The notes beneath the pieces were generated by a model, which saw only the letters and a list, made by a program, of their open reading frames with translations, ran no database searches and was not told where the DNA came from. From contig NZ_QPJM01000023.1 of assembly GCF_003337575.1 (NCBI RefSeq), positions 1 to 48,528 on the forward strand: DNA of 48,528 nucleotides, written 5' to 3'. Of this stretch, positions 25,251 through 33,949 are shown one piece after another (position 1 is the stretch's first letter; the number at the start of each line of letters is the position of its first letter). This DNA is from Phyllobacterium bourgognense (lineage in GTDB: Bacteria > Pseudomonadota > Alphaproteobacteria > Rhizobiales > Rhizobiaceae). The position numbers and the translations under genes were made by a program.

Positions 25251-27725
25251 TTAACTCCGATCTGGGACCAAGCCTTGCGACGTCTGCCGATCGTGTCGAT
25301 CCCACCACCCGGCGAGCAAGGCCGGGGCGACAAGATAGAGCGCGGTGGCGATCGCCACGACGCCAGTGAACCCGACATGCATTGCAAGCAATGCGGCCAA
25401 GATCGCACTCAGCACCGACGCACAGCCATTGATTCCCCACGCCCAGGGAATAAAGGCCTCCGAGCGTGCGCCGACGTGGCCGAGGCCAAGGGGGAACGGC
25501 ATGCCCATGAAGACGGCGAGCGGCGCTATGAGGAGGAGTGCGACCGCAATCTTCGCGGCATCCGGGAGTGCCAGCAGCCGTTCGAATACCAAGGGCAGTG
25601 CGAACAGGTAGCTGGTAGCCAGGAATGCGATCACCACGACAGCGAGGGCAATGCTGCGCACCGCTGATCCGCGACCGACCGCAGCCATCCAGCGTGCGGC
25701 TAGCGCGCTACCGAGCCCGGCGAAGGCAAGGAAACCTGCAAGCACGACAGCAACCGCGTATAACGGATGGCCGAGGAACAGCACGAAGCGCTGGATGAAG
25801 GCGATCTCGATGAGCAGGAAGGCCAGGCCCAAGGCAAGGAAATAGAGTCCGGCGCGCAGTCGGTGTACGGCTCTCGCGAATAAACGCCGGCCAAGCCAGA
25901 GCGGCAGCAGGATCAGGATGGCGCTGAGGATCGCGGCCTGGACGAGCGTCGCCACCAGGATCAGGTAGCCCCAGTCGAGCATCGCGGCTCCGCCTTGCGT
26001 GTGCAGCGTCAGGAGTTCGGGCAGGGCGCGCCAGCGGAAAAAGTCGAAGAAATAGGGCCGATTGTCCGTGGCCGGCGCAATATCAAACTTGTAGCGCTCG
26101 GTGAATTCGGCACGCTCAGGGCCAAGGAGGGCGACGGCTCCCTCGTAAAAATATTCCTGGTCGAGCTGGTTGTAGCGGTTCACGTCGCTCGCGGAAATAC
26201 CCGGCGCCCAGGAGACGTCAAAGAAGTTCTCGGCCGCGAAGCCGCGAATGGCTGCGACGTCTTCGGCCGTGAATGGCGACTTGGCGACGAGCAGGGTTGC
26301 AGTGTTCCAGCTCCGGATCAGCGCCAGGTGCCGGCCTGGCTCGACCACACCCTCCGCTTCAAGCGCCACGGTAGCCGTGGCGAAAAGCTTGAGGATGTCG
26401 CGTGGCGGCACGCGCAGCCATCGCGTGGTGGCGATGACTCCATCCGGTCTCAGCACAGCCAGGTAATCCTGCAGTGCCTCCACGGTGTAGGTGTAGTTCT
26501 CATGCACGCTCTGCACGCCGGCCGCTGCGGCGCTGAAGGAATCAAGGAGCGGTATCTGGATAAGGTCGTAACGCTCGCGGGTAGTCGAAGCGAAGGCGCG
26601 CGCCTCGGCTAGATGTGAACGCACGTTCGGTCGGCTGAAGATGCCGCCGACGAAGTCGGCGAAGCGATGCCGAGCCAGGTCGATCATCTGCGAGTTGACC
26701 TCTACGGCAGCCACGGTATTGGCTCCCGCGCGCAGCGCCAGCAACACCTGCTCGCCACCCCCGGCACCGAGGATTAGCGTTCGCGGCCGCTCAAGGATGC
26801 GGAACGGGAGTGCTGCCGTTGTCCGGTCGAGATAAGCGACCGTCGCCGGATTGCCACCGTAGGCGGTGAAGGCCGTCATACTGTCACCATCGGTGAAGAC
26901 GGCGAGTTGCGTGGGGGGCTCTTGGGTGTTGGCGAGGCTGAGGCCCGGTGCGTATCGGAAGGGGACGGTCGGGCTCTCGACGACCGTCAGTAGTCCGAGT
27001 GGGCTCGATCGCTCCTCGACCACCCGCGCGTTTGGCACTTCGAGAGCCAGGCGCAGGCCCTTGTACTGCGACATGTGCGGGCCAAGCGCCGTCAAGGACG
27101 GTGGTAGCCACACCGCGGTGACCGCGGCTGCAAGTCCGAGGCTGCCCACGGCGAGCCACCGATGGCGAGCCATGCCCGTCGCTGCGAGGGCCGCCGCCGC
27201 TAATCCCAGCGCTGCGACCAGGCGCAGCGCCGTAGAGGGAAAGACCAGGAACAGGAGTCCGACGGTGCCCAGCGCACCGATCCCCGCGCCGATAAGGTCG
27301 AAGGCATAGACGTGTCCGATCTGGCGAGGATAGCAGCTGAAGGCAAGGCCGATACAGGTTGCACCGAAAAAGAACGGCAGCATCAGCAGAAAATAGCTGG
27401 CTGCGAGCCAACCGAGTTGCCACGGATTCCAAACGACCTCTAGCGCGTTGAACGGCAGGCGTTCGGCGCCGGCGAAGCTGACAACCGCAGCAATGCCGAA
27501 CAGTGCTGCCGACGCTGCGAAAGCGGCCGGGTATCGTTCCACCAGCGGGCGGCGGGCGAACGCAACGAATGTACCGCTCGCGCCGAAGCCCAGGAGCGCG
27601 ATGCTTATGATCATATAGGCGAAATGATGCCACTGAATGATCGAAAAGAGCCGCATCAGCAGCACTTCGTGGGCAAGGATCGCAGCCGATATGAGGCTGA
27701 CCGGCAGCAGGCGGCCCGATCTCAT
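25251..27725 (-). CDS. Polytopic membrane protein with spermidine-synthase-like domain
   Basis: 824 residues. About seven membrane segments at the N-terminus (from LISAAILAHEVLLMRLFSII to LAAAVTAVWLPPSLTALGP) precede a soluble Rossmann domain. That domain carries LILGAGGGEQVLLALRAGAN then AVEVNSQMIDLARHRF and YDLIQIPLLDSFSAAAAGVQ. These are the GGGxG and acidic strand-2 motifs of spermidine/spermine synthase relatives. Seven or so further membrane segments follow. Such fusions are widespread and of unknown substrate; catalytic Asp of true SpeE (gate-keeping DxxDP) is not evident, so polyamine synthesis is not assured. Its ATG overlaps the stop of the upstream exported Pcm-like gene by 4 bases (27722-27725). 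Confidence 0.85.
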   Translation of the reverse strand: MRSGRLLPVSLISAAILAHEVLLMRLFSIIQWHHFAYMIISIALLGFGASGTFVAFARRPLVERYPAAFAASAALFGIAAVVSFAGAERLPFNALEVVWNPWQLGWLAASYFLLMLPFFFGATCIGLAFSCYPRQIGHVYAFDLIGAGIGALGTVGLLFLVFPSTALRLVAALGLAAAALAATGMARHRWLAVGSLGLAAAVTAVWLPPSLTALGPHMSQYKGLRLALEVPNARVVEERSSPLGLLTVVESPTVPFRYAPGLSLANTQEPPTQLAVFTDGDSMTAFTAYGGNPATVAYLDRTTAALPFRILERPRTLILGAGGGEQVLLALRAGANTVAAVEVNSQMIDLARHRFADFVGGIFSRPNVRSHLAEARAFASTTRERYDLIQIPLLDSFSAAAAGVQSVHENYTYTVEALQDYLAVLRPDGVIATTRWLRVPPRDILKLFATATVALEAEGVVEPGRHLALIRSWNTATLLVAKSPFTAEDVAAIRGFAAENFFDVSWAPGISASDVNRYNQLDQEYFYEGAVALLGPERAEFTERYKFDIAPATDNRPYFFDFFRWRALPELLTLHTQGGAAMLDWGYLILVATLVQAAILSAILILLPLWLGRRLFARAVHRLRAGLYFLALGLAFLLIEIAFIQRFVLFLGHPLYAVAVVLAGFLAFAGLGSALAARWMAAVGRGSAVRSIALAVVVIAFLATSYLFALPLVFERLLALPDAAKIAVALLLIAPLAVFMGMPFPLGLGHVGARSEAFIPWAWGINGCASVLSAILAALLAMHVGFTGVVAIATALYLVAPALLAGWWDRHDRQTSQGLVPDRS

Positions 27726-28474
27726 CGGACCCTGCCGCCCCTCAGCGGCACAAAGCTCACCGGCAGCAGCTGCCGGGTCGTGATGCTTCCGTCCCGCCGC
27801 TTCTCGACCAGCATGAGCAACTGGATCGCGAAGGGACCTCCCACAGGAACGACCATCCGGCCCCCCTTGGCGAGCTGTTCGACCAGAGGCGGCGGGATGT
27901 GGCTGGCAGCGGCTGTTACCACGATGCCGTCGAAAGGCGCGTGCGCAGGCCAGCCATAGTAGCCGTCGCCTACCTTCACTTCGACATTGTCAAAGCGAAG
28001 CTCCGCAAGCCGGGCGGCCGCCCTATGGCCCAGTTCCGGTATAATCTCAATGGAGTAAACCTTCGCCGCGAGCGGCGACAGGACGGCCGCCTGATAGCCC
28101 GAGCCAGTGCCGACCTCGAGGACAGTGTCGCCAGGCCCGACCTTGATCAGGTCGGTCATCAGCGCGACGATGAAGGGCTGTGAGATCGTCTGACCGAATC
28201 CGATCGGCAATGGCCGATCTCGATAGGCCGCGCCACGTTGCGCCTCGGGTACGAAAAGGTGGCGCGGCACATTGCCCATCGCCTTCAGCACTGCCGGATC
28301 GATACCCTGTGCCTCTACCGCTGACGGCGCTGAGCCGGCGTGCGATTTGATTGTTTCGATCATCGCCGCACGCTCGGCGAGGCGATCCTGCGCGGGCGCG
28401 GATGTCGAAACCACGGCGACAGCGATCGCGAGAGCAGCGGCGAGTAACGCTTGGCACTGGGCTAGTGGAGGCAT
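27722..28474 (-). CDS. pcm: Exported protein-L-isoaspartate O-methyltransferase
   Basis: 250 residues. Residues 1-29 form a signal peptide (LLAAALAIAVAVVSTSAPAQ), unusual because Pcm is normally cytoplasmic. The enzyme part has PRHLFVPEAQRGAAYRDRPL, then PIGFGQTISQPFIVALMTDL, and motif I VLEVGTGSGYQAAVLS, the standard PCMT signature including the GQTIS loop. It methylates isoaspartyl residues to start repair of damaged proteins, here presumably in the periplasm, which raises the question of where SAM comes from. GAGAGGGG lies before the ATG. It is translationally coupled (ATGA) to the spermidine-synthase-like membrane protein downstream. GC-rich relative to flanks. Confidence 0.9.
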   Translation of the reverse strand: MPPLAQCQALLAAALAIAVAVVSTSAPAQDRLAERAAMIETIKSHAGSAPSAVEAQGIDPAVLKAMGNVPRHLFVPEAQRGAAYRDRPLPIGFGQTISQPFIVALMTDLIKVGPGDTVLEVGTGSGYQAAVLSPLAAKVYSIEIIPELGHRAAARLAELRFDNVEVKVGDGYYGWPAHAPFDGIVVTAAASHIPPPLVEQLAKGGRMVVPVGGPFAIQLLMLVEKRRDGSITTRQLLPVSFVPLRGGRVR

Positions 28475-29267
28475 GAACCCCTCTCCCGGCTAAGACACCG
28501 AGTATAGTGGCGGTGAAGGCAATTTTGAACAAAATTCGATCGGCGCTCGCCAATGATGGCTTCTATCAGAAATCGGCGTCAAGGATTGCGTTGCTGATGC
28601 AGATCCGCGCTAAGATGGGCGAAGAAATCGTGCCGACAGATGCTCGCGCAACGTGGCTTCGACATCGTGGCCGCTGACCGGCGCCCTTCTTGCCGCTGAT
28701 AGATGGAGAGGTTCAAGGTCGCGGTTCGCAAGTGGTCACCGACACAATGTCACGGGGCGGGCAAGAGCGTTGCTATAGGAAGCCCGTTGGGTCATAGGTG
28801 AGTAAGGACCCTGCGGACGTGCATGTTGTCGTGAGCATCGCAAGGCTCCTGCTGACCTTGTCGCTGATGGCGGCCTTCAAATTCCAACGACACAAAAATA
28901 GCGAAGATCGACGCGGGTAGCGGTCTGTGCTCGAGTTTGATCTGCTATCATGGGCATGATTGGCCTCCAGAGCGTCTAGCGGCCTCACTTTGCCACGGTG
29001 CAGGCCGCGACTCATTCCTGATGGGATCTCAAGGCACAAGACTGAAGCGCCTGAGCCCTTGAAATATGGCTTTCTCTCACCATATAAGGTTGGTCGACAA
29101 GATTAGTCCGGCCATTTCTGCAGGCTCCGATTGAGCGCAGAACCTTTACCGCACCACTCAAAGTTTGAATGCTGACATTTACGCAGCATGCCTCTCCTTT
29201 GCTTGTATTCGACGGATTTTCAAAATGAACGGCTGCGGGCGATGCTGCGCGGCGAATGGATTCTAAT
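28475..29267. other. Gap of about 800 bases with gene debris
   Basis: Apart from the hydrolase-leader duplicate at 28808-28920, no solid gene. A plus-strand frame at 28513-28677 (GTG start; KAILNKIRSALANDGFYQKS, then RIALLMQIRAKMGEEIVPTD) looks protein-like at 54 residues but has no ribosome site. GC content drops back to the general level here. Confidence 0.3.
28808..28920 (+). pseudogene. Truncated duplicate of the alpha/beta hydrolase 5' end
   Basis: 28810-28879 aligns with 41099-41167 at most positions (shared stretch CTCCTGCTGACCTTGTCGCT). It covers the leader, the GTG start (28831 versus 41119) and the first 16 codons: VSIARLLLTLSLMAAF here, VSTTKLLLTLSLMTAF there. Identity stops abruptly after GGCCTTC. 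The frame then continues with unrelated codons to TAG at 28920. It is a broken copy of the gene at 41119-41931. Confidence 0.7.
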
Positions 29268-29432
29268 ATGCAAAATAATATCGAAATGAAACAAAGCGCG
29301 GTCAGCCCGCGTTCAATCGACCCCAAAATGCCGAACATGTTGCCGAGGAAAATCACGAGCCCGCGCCAAATGCTGGCGTCAGGATTCACACGCGAAGAAA
29401 TGCGCCAGATCGTCGCCGAACAAATCGATTGA
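29268..29432 (+). CDS. Small hypothetical protein (54 aa)
   Basis: MQNNIEMKQSAVSPRSIDPK, then MPNMLPRKITSPRQMLASGF and TREEMRQIVAEQID-stop. The C-terminal helix (G-[FY]-[ST]-REE-x-R-Q-I-V) resembles ends of small rhizobial proteins. No strong ribosome site. The opposite-strand frame over the same DNA is longer but has a poorer composition and is taken as its shadow. Confidence 0.45.
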   Translation: MQNNIEMKQSAVSPRSIDPKMPNMLPRKITSPRQMLASGFTREEMRQIVAEQID

Positions 29433-29477
29433 ATATCCTGAATTTCAACCCTTGCGACGTCAAAGTCGCCACGTTCC

Positions 29478-29502
29478 AAAGGAGTGAGCCGCCAAGCGGC
29501 TC
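29478..29502 (+). promoter_or_regulatory. Ribosome site bridged to the ATG by a hairpin
   Basis: AAAGGAG (29478-29484) is 26 bases from the ATG at 29511, too far for normal initiation. Between them GAGCCGC (29486-29492) and GCGGCTC (29496-29502) form a perfect 7-bp stem with loop CAA. Folding it would bring the effective spacing to about 9 bases. Confidence 0.45.
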
Positions 29503-29510
29503 AAGACCGA

Positions 29511-29702
29511 ATGAATACAAGCCAAACTGGATCAACGAAGCGGCCAGGCATAGCCCCGCTGCATTCTTCCCTCAATCAGAAGCCTCAACACAGCTATGAG
29601 CAATATCTTTTCCGCGCTCGCGACGAAGAGCGTGCCGGAAACAGAATAGAAGCAGAGAACTACTATCAACACGCCGAGCACTATTTCCGGACGATCAAAT
29701 AG
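29511..29702 (+). CDS. Short DUF4167-like protein
   Basis: 63 residues from ATG 29511. The second half, SYEQYLFRARDEERAGNRIE then AENYYQHAEHYFRTIK, is the core of DUF4167 (helical repeat ...KYL.LARDA...GDRV.AENYLQHAEHY.R), normally part of a longer basic RNA-binding-like rhizobial protein. Here only this core with a 25-residue N-terminus exists. Function unknown; perhaps nucleic-acid associated. A GTG at 29484 is an alternative start giving 72 residues. Confidence 0.75.
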   Translation: MNTSQTGSTKRPGIAPLHSSLNQKPQHSYEQYLFRARDEERAGNRIEAENYYQHAEHYFRTIK

Positions 29703-29851
29703 GTTGTCAGGACTTTGAATACCGGGCTCGGAAGTTCCAAAACAAGGACCACCCGCCAGGAACGCTGATTGAATAACGGACACAGGAAGAATTCCCAGGC
29801 CGAAGTGTCATCGACGCAGCTGAAATCGCATCAACAAAAGGAGCAGATTCC

Positions 29852-30115
29852 ATGAATATTGTACCTGTGAAATGGGCCAAAAACCAAAAGCGTTTCGACG
29901 AGACGCTGCCCGACAATGATGATCATGTCACTGCGGCCCCACGGCCACCCTTACGCGTCATGCAGGAACAACGTGCTCGCGAGGCGGCAAAAGCTGTCGA
30001 GGAATACGCAGCCAGCGGACGCGCCACGCAAGCCAAGACTGAACGCCTGCGCGCACTTCGCCTGGCTAGAGAGGCCGCCAATGATTCATCGAAAATGTCG
30101 AAGACAAATCGTTAG
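29852..30115 (+). CDS. Small basic hypothetical protein (87 aa)
   Basis: MNIVPVKWAKNQKRFDETLP leads into a charged helix (REAAKAVEEYAASGRATQAK, then TERLRALRLAREAA). AAAAGGAGCAGATTCC gives a good ribosome site. Lys/Arg-rich and probably cytoplasmic. I recognise no family beyond a general likeness to short rhizobial proteins. Confidence 0.6.
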   Translation: MNIVPVKWAKNQKRFDETLPDNDDHVTAAPRPPLRVMQEQRAREAAKAVEEYAASGRATQAKTERLRALRLAREAANDSSKMSKTNR

Positions 30116-30489
30116 GGCGTAGCCGTTCTCATCGATTGAGACCTGCGCAGGTCCCTCTTCGCCCGAATGTTTTTAGTCGTACGCATTGACCTGCTCCCGC
30201 CAAATTAGTCCATTCTCAACTGGAATTTTCCAATAATGCCCCCGGTGACGGGCTGATAGCATTCCAGCTTTCCCCTGACTCGTGCCTAGCCTGTTCCCGG
30301 TTACACGAATGTGCTGTTGGCTGATGGATCGACCTTAGAAGTCATCGTCCATACCTCGGGTGCCTGTCCTGATCGCTTGTTGGAGTCGAGTACGCCGATT
30401 GTCGACCGCAGCGACGCCGATTTGGAAAAAGTTAACCGTTTATTAACCACGGTTTGTTGCAATACGTAACATTGTGTGACTAATAAGGG
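30116..30489 (+). promoter_or_regulatory. Upstream region of the ABC transporter
   Basis: No gene. The last 60 bases are AT-rich, with two TTAACC repeats (30429-30448 region) and a run TTGCAATACGTAACATTGTG. AAGGG ends at 30489 directly before the ATG at 30490, which is too close; TTG at 30496 is at proper distance. Confidence 0.35.
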
Positions 30490-32439
30490 ATGACTTTGAC
30501 CAGCGGCATTCAATCGCAACTTGGCAAACAGCAAGGCGAAAGCCGTTCACAGCGCAGATTCGGCGCCAGTACCGTGGCCTCCATGACGACGCTGTGGGGT
30601 TTGATGCGGGCGTACTGGCTGTCAGAGAAGTGGATGGAAGCCTGGCTCCTGACTGCCGCGATCGCGGTTTTGACAGCAGCTGGAAGCAAGGCCAGCGTCT
30701 GGATGGCGGAGGCTTCAGGCGAGCTTCTCAACTCGATCGTCAATATCCATGATCCTTTCAGCCAACGTCCCCTCGGTATCATTCTTACGAACGTGGGCCT
30801 TCTCATCCTGATCATGTTTGTGAAGGAGGCAGGTTTTGTCGGCTTGCGCCATCTATTTTCGACGACGCTGCAACGCAAGTGGCGCGGCTGGCTGAATTCT
30901 CGCTTCAACGATGCCCTCCTCGACGCCAATCATACGCATTATCACCTCCAGCAGGGGGAACGTGCGGAAATGCCTGACAATTTAGATCAGCGATTGCAAG
31001 AATCCATCAAAGGCATGACTGGCGGTGCAATCGGTCTCGCGATGGGGATTTTGGGCGTCGCGATGTCAATCATTTTCGTCGGGCAGAAGCTCATTGAGAT
31101 GTCGACCGAAGTCAGCGGGCTTGAATTCCTCGGATCATATGGCAGCGCCATACTCGCTTTTGTGGCGATCGCTGTTTACGTCCCTCTCAGCACCTGGGTT
31201 GCACTGAGGATCGGCCGTATACTTGAAACGCTTACGCTGGAGATGCAGCAGACAGAGGGCAGTTACCGCAGCGAACTGACAACATTTCTTCGTCGCAGTT
31301 TCCAGGTGGCCGCTTCAAACGGCGAAAATGTGCAGCGTATCGCTAATACTCGCCTCTATTCAGGCATCGACAGAACTTGGTCCAAGTTGAACCGCTTTGA
31401 TGCCGCATACATGTCATTCACGGCCGTCTATAACTTCTTCGCTGCTCGCGTGGTGGCTTATCTGCCCGGTCTGCTTCCTTATATGGGCAATACGATCAGC
31501 TTGAAGAGCTACATTACTGGAGCCGAGCTGGTCGGCTCAATGATCAACGAGTGCTCGTGGTTCATTCAGGTGATGCCCGCCATTGCCAATCTGAAGGCGA
31601 ACGGAAGACGCGTCACTGAACTGGCACTAGCCGTTGAATCAGTCCAGCGGCCGAAGGATTTCTATCGGTCGAGCGGAATCAATGACTTCTCTTACGGCAC
31701 ACAGCACGAACTCTTCGGCATGACGGTGCGCAATCTCGAGCTCATGCATCGGTCGGATGCGGCGCAACCGTTCCTGTCTGTATCCCATCTGCATATCCAC
31801 AAGGGTGAGTGGGTCTACCTCAGGGGTGAGTCAGGCTGCGGGAAAACATGCCTGCTGAAGGCGCTGAACGGGCTTTGGGGATACGGGCGGGGTGACATAA
31901 TCTATCCCGAAAACGCAACGGCAATGTACGCGGCGCAGGAAGTGAAGCTCCCTACAGTGTCCCTCAAGCAGCTAATTTGTCTACCGGACAATGAAGCAGA
32001 CTTTGGCGATCCCTCAGCAGCAGCGGCACTTCATCGCGCCGGGATGGGAGAATTCATCGAGAACCTCGAACGGGAGGACCGCGATGGCACTCCATGGGAC
32101 CAGTTTCTGTCCGGCGGCCAAAAACAGAAACTCGTGCTTGCGAGAATCCTACTGCACAAGCCAAATATATTGTTCCTTGACGAGGCCACAGGTGCTCTCG
32201 ATCCAGAATCCAAAATTGCATTCCATCAGGCCATCAAGGATCATTGCCAGGGTATCACGGTCATCAGTGTGATGCACGAGCAGGAAACACCGAAATCGGC
32301 TCGCGGATCCGAGTTTTATTCGCAGATGCTGGAAATCAGGAACGGACTTGCCGAACTCCACGACATTCAGCCGACGCCGGGACGGGTTGAGGTGCCGAAC
32401 TTCGTGCGGCGAAGATATTCAATGGTCGCCGCTGAATAG
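30490..32439 (+). CDS. SbmA/BacA-type ABC transporter (membrane and ATPase fused)
   Basis: 649 residues. The membrane half (about 35-400) has the ABC_membrane_2/SbmA_BacA pattern: WLNSRFNDALLDANHTHYHL, DNLDQRLQESIKGMTGG, and EGSYRSELTTFLRRSFQVAA. The ATPase half carries Walker A GESGCGKT, signature LSGGQKQ, Walker B ILFLDEATGALD and the His loop SVMHE. It is of the ABCD/YddA/Rv1819c kind: an inner-membrane homodimer moving peptides or large substrates. BacA relatives in rhizobia matter for very-long-chain fatty acid lipid A and tolerance of host NCR peptides; this fused form is a relative, not BacA itself. ATG 30490 or TTG 30496 (better spaced to AAGGG) may be the start. Confidence 0.9.
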   Translation: MTLTSGIQSQLGKQQGESRSQRRFGASTVASMTTLWGLMRAYWLSEKWMEAWLLTAAIAVLTAAGSKASVWMAEASGELLNSIVNIHDPFSQRPLGIILTNVGLLILIMFVKEAGFVGLRHLFSTTLQRKWRGWLNSRFNDALLDANHTHYHLQQGERAEMPDNLDQRLQESIKGMTGGAIGLAMGILGVAMSIIFVGQKLIEMSTEVSGLEFLGSYGSAILAFVAIAVYVPLSTWVALRIGRILETLTLEMQQTEGSYRSELTTFLRRSFQVAASNGENVQRIANTRLYSGIDRTWSKLNRFDAAYMSFTAVYNFFAARVVAYLPGLLPYMGNTISLKSYITGAELVGSMINECSWFIQVMPAIANLKANGRRVTELALAVESVQRPKDFYRSSGINDFSYGTQHELFGMTVRNLELMHRSDAAQPFLSVSHLHIHKGEWVYLRGESGCGKTCLLKALNGLWGYGRGDIIYPENATAMYAAQEVKLPTVSLKQLICLPDNEADFGDPSAAAALHRAGMGEFIENLEREDRDGTPWDQFLSGGQKQKLVLARILLHKPNILFLDEATGALDPESKIAFHQAIKDHCQGITVISVMHEQETPKSARGSEFYSQMLEIRNGLAELHDIQPTPGRVEVPNFVRRRYSMVAAE

Positions 32440-32522
32440 CAAAAATCGCTGGGCAGTAGGTCGAATAAACCAGCGCATAGTTCGGAAGATTTGCCATGAG
32501 CAAGCTCAGCTGACCCAGTATT

Positions 32523-32909
32523 CGGGAACGGCTTGCGTTTAACAGACTGCAACCTCTGGGTCTGGCAATCATTTCGACGGGCCTGATGACATCGGCGATA
32601 GCCTACTGTGGAGCGGCAATTGGGTAACGGGCGTTTGCTGTCGTCTTCGGCCCTGGCAGCGGCCTTTTAAGCACTGCGCAGGGGACGCTTCTGCTGGCGC
32701 TGGTCGGCAGCATGGGTTACGGCGAGCGCGTTCCGTCTGCTTGCATCGTCCGAGCACCGTTTGTATCTGCCTTCACCATGCATCGGCTGGGCATCGGACC
32801 GTCCCTGCTGACTTGTGTCGCCATCGGGTCACCGGCAGCAACGGCGTTCGCGCCTATTGAACGGCAGCTGCGCATACGACTGAAGGAACTGTTTCGGCAA
32901 CCGGGATGA
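32523..32909 (+). pseudogene. C-terminal remnant of an MFS-type transporter
   Basis: The frame reads RLAFNRLQPLGLAIISTGLM, then TSAIAYCGAAIG-TAA, and continues in the same frame as AFAVVFGPGSGLLSTAQGTL, LLALVGSMGYGERV and LLTCVAIGSPAATAFAPIER to a stop at 32909. Hydrophobic helices with GPGSGLL-x-TAQGTLL look like the last membrane segments of a major-facilitator efflux protein. The in-frame TAA and the missing N-terminus make it non-functional. It converges on an intact LysR gene. Confidence 0.45.
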
Positions 32910-32975
32910 CGGTATCGCGAAGGGTTGCCTCGTCATTTGCCCGAATGTTTCACAAGGAACGCGAGAAGCCCGCAG

Positions 32976-33848
32976 TCACGACAGCGCTACGCTGATGGGT
33001 CGAAACGCGTCCCTGATCATAGTGGCCATACCATCAATAGCGGCGCTTTTTATGCGAGGATTGCGTCTGAGCACCACATTCGAGGAATCTATCTGGGGAA
33101 AGCCGTCTGCTTCCGTCAGGGCGCGGCAACCTGCCGGAATATTGCTGCTGGCAAGGGGCGCGATCGCCAGTCCCGAGACGGCTGCAATCTTGAGTCCGCC
33201 GCTCGTGTCGCAACTATAGGCCACGCGATAGTTGATTTTGGCTTTGTCCAAAGATCCGACAGCGAATTTCTTGCACCAGCTGGAGCGCTCATAGATCGCA
33301 ACCGGGACGACGTCATTCTCATGGACGCAGTGCACTTCCGAGGTCACCCAGACCGTCGGATCAACAAAAAGCACCTCCCCGGTCGTCGGCTGCTCCTGAT
33401 CGAAAATCACCGCAAGATCGAGTTCGTCCGCGTCGATGGCCGCCAACTGTGCGGCGGAATATCCACATTTCACAGTCACTTCGACATGCGGGTGCTGGCT
33501 GGCGAAGGCTGCCAACGCGCGCGGCAGTACAGTGTAGCCATACTCTTCCGGTATACCAATCCGGACAGGACCGCCGAGCGGTTTCGCCCGTATCGCGGCG
33601 GCCGCCTCGTCCAGCAAGCCGATGATCCTGTTGGCGCTGACGAGCAGGAGCTTTCCCTGTGGCGTCAACGCCACGCCGCGTGAGCCTCGCTCGAAAAGGC
33701 TCTCACCCAAGGTCTCTTCGAGCTTCTTGATCTGAATGCTGACCGCGGATTGTGTTCTGCCGACTTGTTCTGCAGCGCGGGTGACATTCCCGGCAGCAGC
33801 CACGGCCACAAACGTACGCAGCAGTTCACTGTCCAATGGCAGATTCAC
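32976..33848 (-). CDS. LysR-family transcriptional regulator
   Basis: GTG start at 33848 (GAGG 7 bases upstream). 290 residues: winged HTH LLRTFVAVAAAGNVTRAAEQ then VGRTQSAVSIQIKKLEETLG, FERGSRGVALTPQGKLLLV, and a periplasmic-binding-like effector domain (VRIGIPEEYGYTVLPRALAA, GGLKIAAVSGLAIAPLA). Normal length and complete. Its natural target is not evident: the convergent transporter is a remnant and the divergent genes are small DUF proteins. Confidence 0.92.
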   Translation of the reverse strand: MNLPLDSELLRTFVAVAAAGNVTRAAEQVGRTQSAVSIQIKKLEETLGESLFERGSRGVALTPQGKLLLVSANRIIGLLDEAAAAIRAKPLGGPVRIGIPEEYGYTVLPRALAAFASQHPHVEVTVKCGYSAAQLAAIDADELDLAVIFDQEQPTTGEVLFVDPTVWVTSEVHCVHENDVVPVAIYERSSWCKKFAVGSLDKAKINYRVAYSCDTSGGLKIAAVSGLAIAPLASSNIPAGCRALTEADGFPQIDSSNVVLRRNPRIKSAAIDGMATMIRDAFRPISVALS

Positions 33849-33949
33849 AAGGATGCCTCGATAAAAATTTCAAATGGCAGCCATGATTTCTATTCGTTTG
33901 TTAAATGTCAAGCTGTGGCGAATCCTGTGTCTCGATCCAGGAGCGCCAA

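Noticed and set aside
26884-27633. 249-residue minus-strand ORF in another frame of the spermidine-synthase-like gene
   Set aside because: Arg/Pro-rich shadow frame caused by high GC in the real gene.
29012-29479. 155-residue minus-strand ORF
   Set aside because: No ribosome site or domain; overlaps a better plus-strand small ORF, and its C-terminal half crosses debris.
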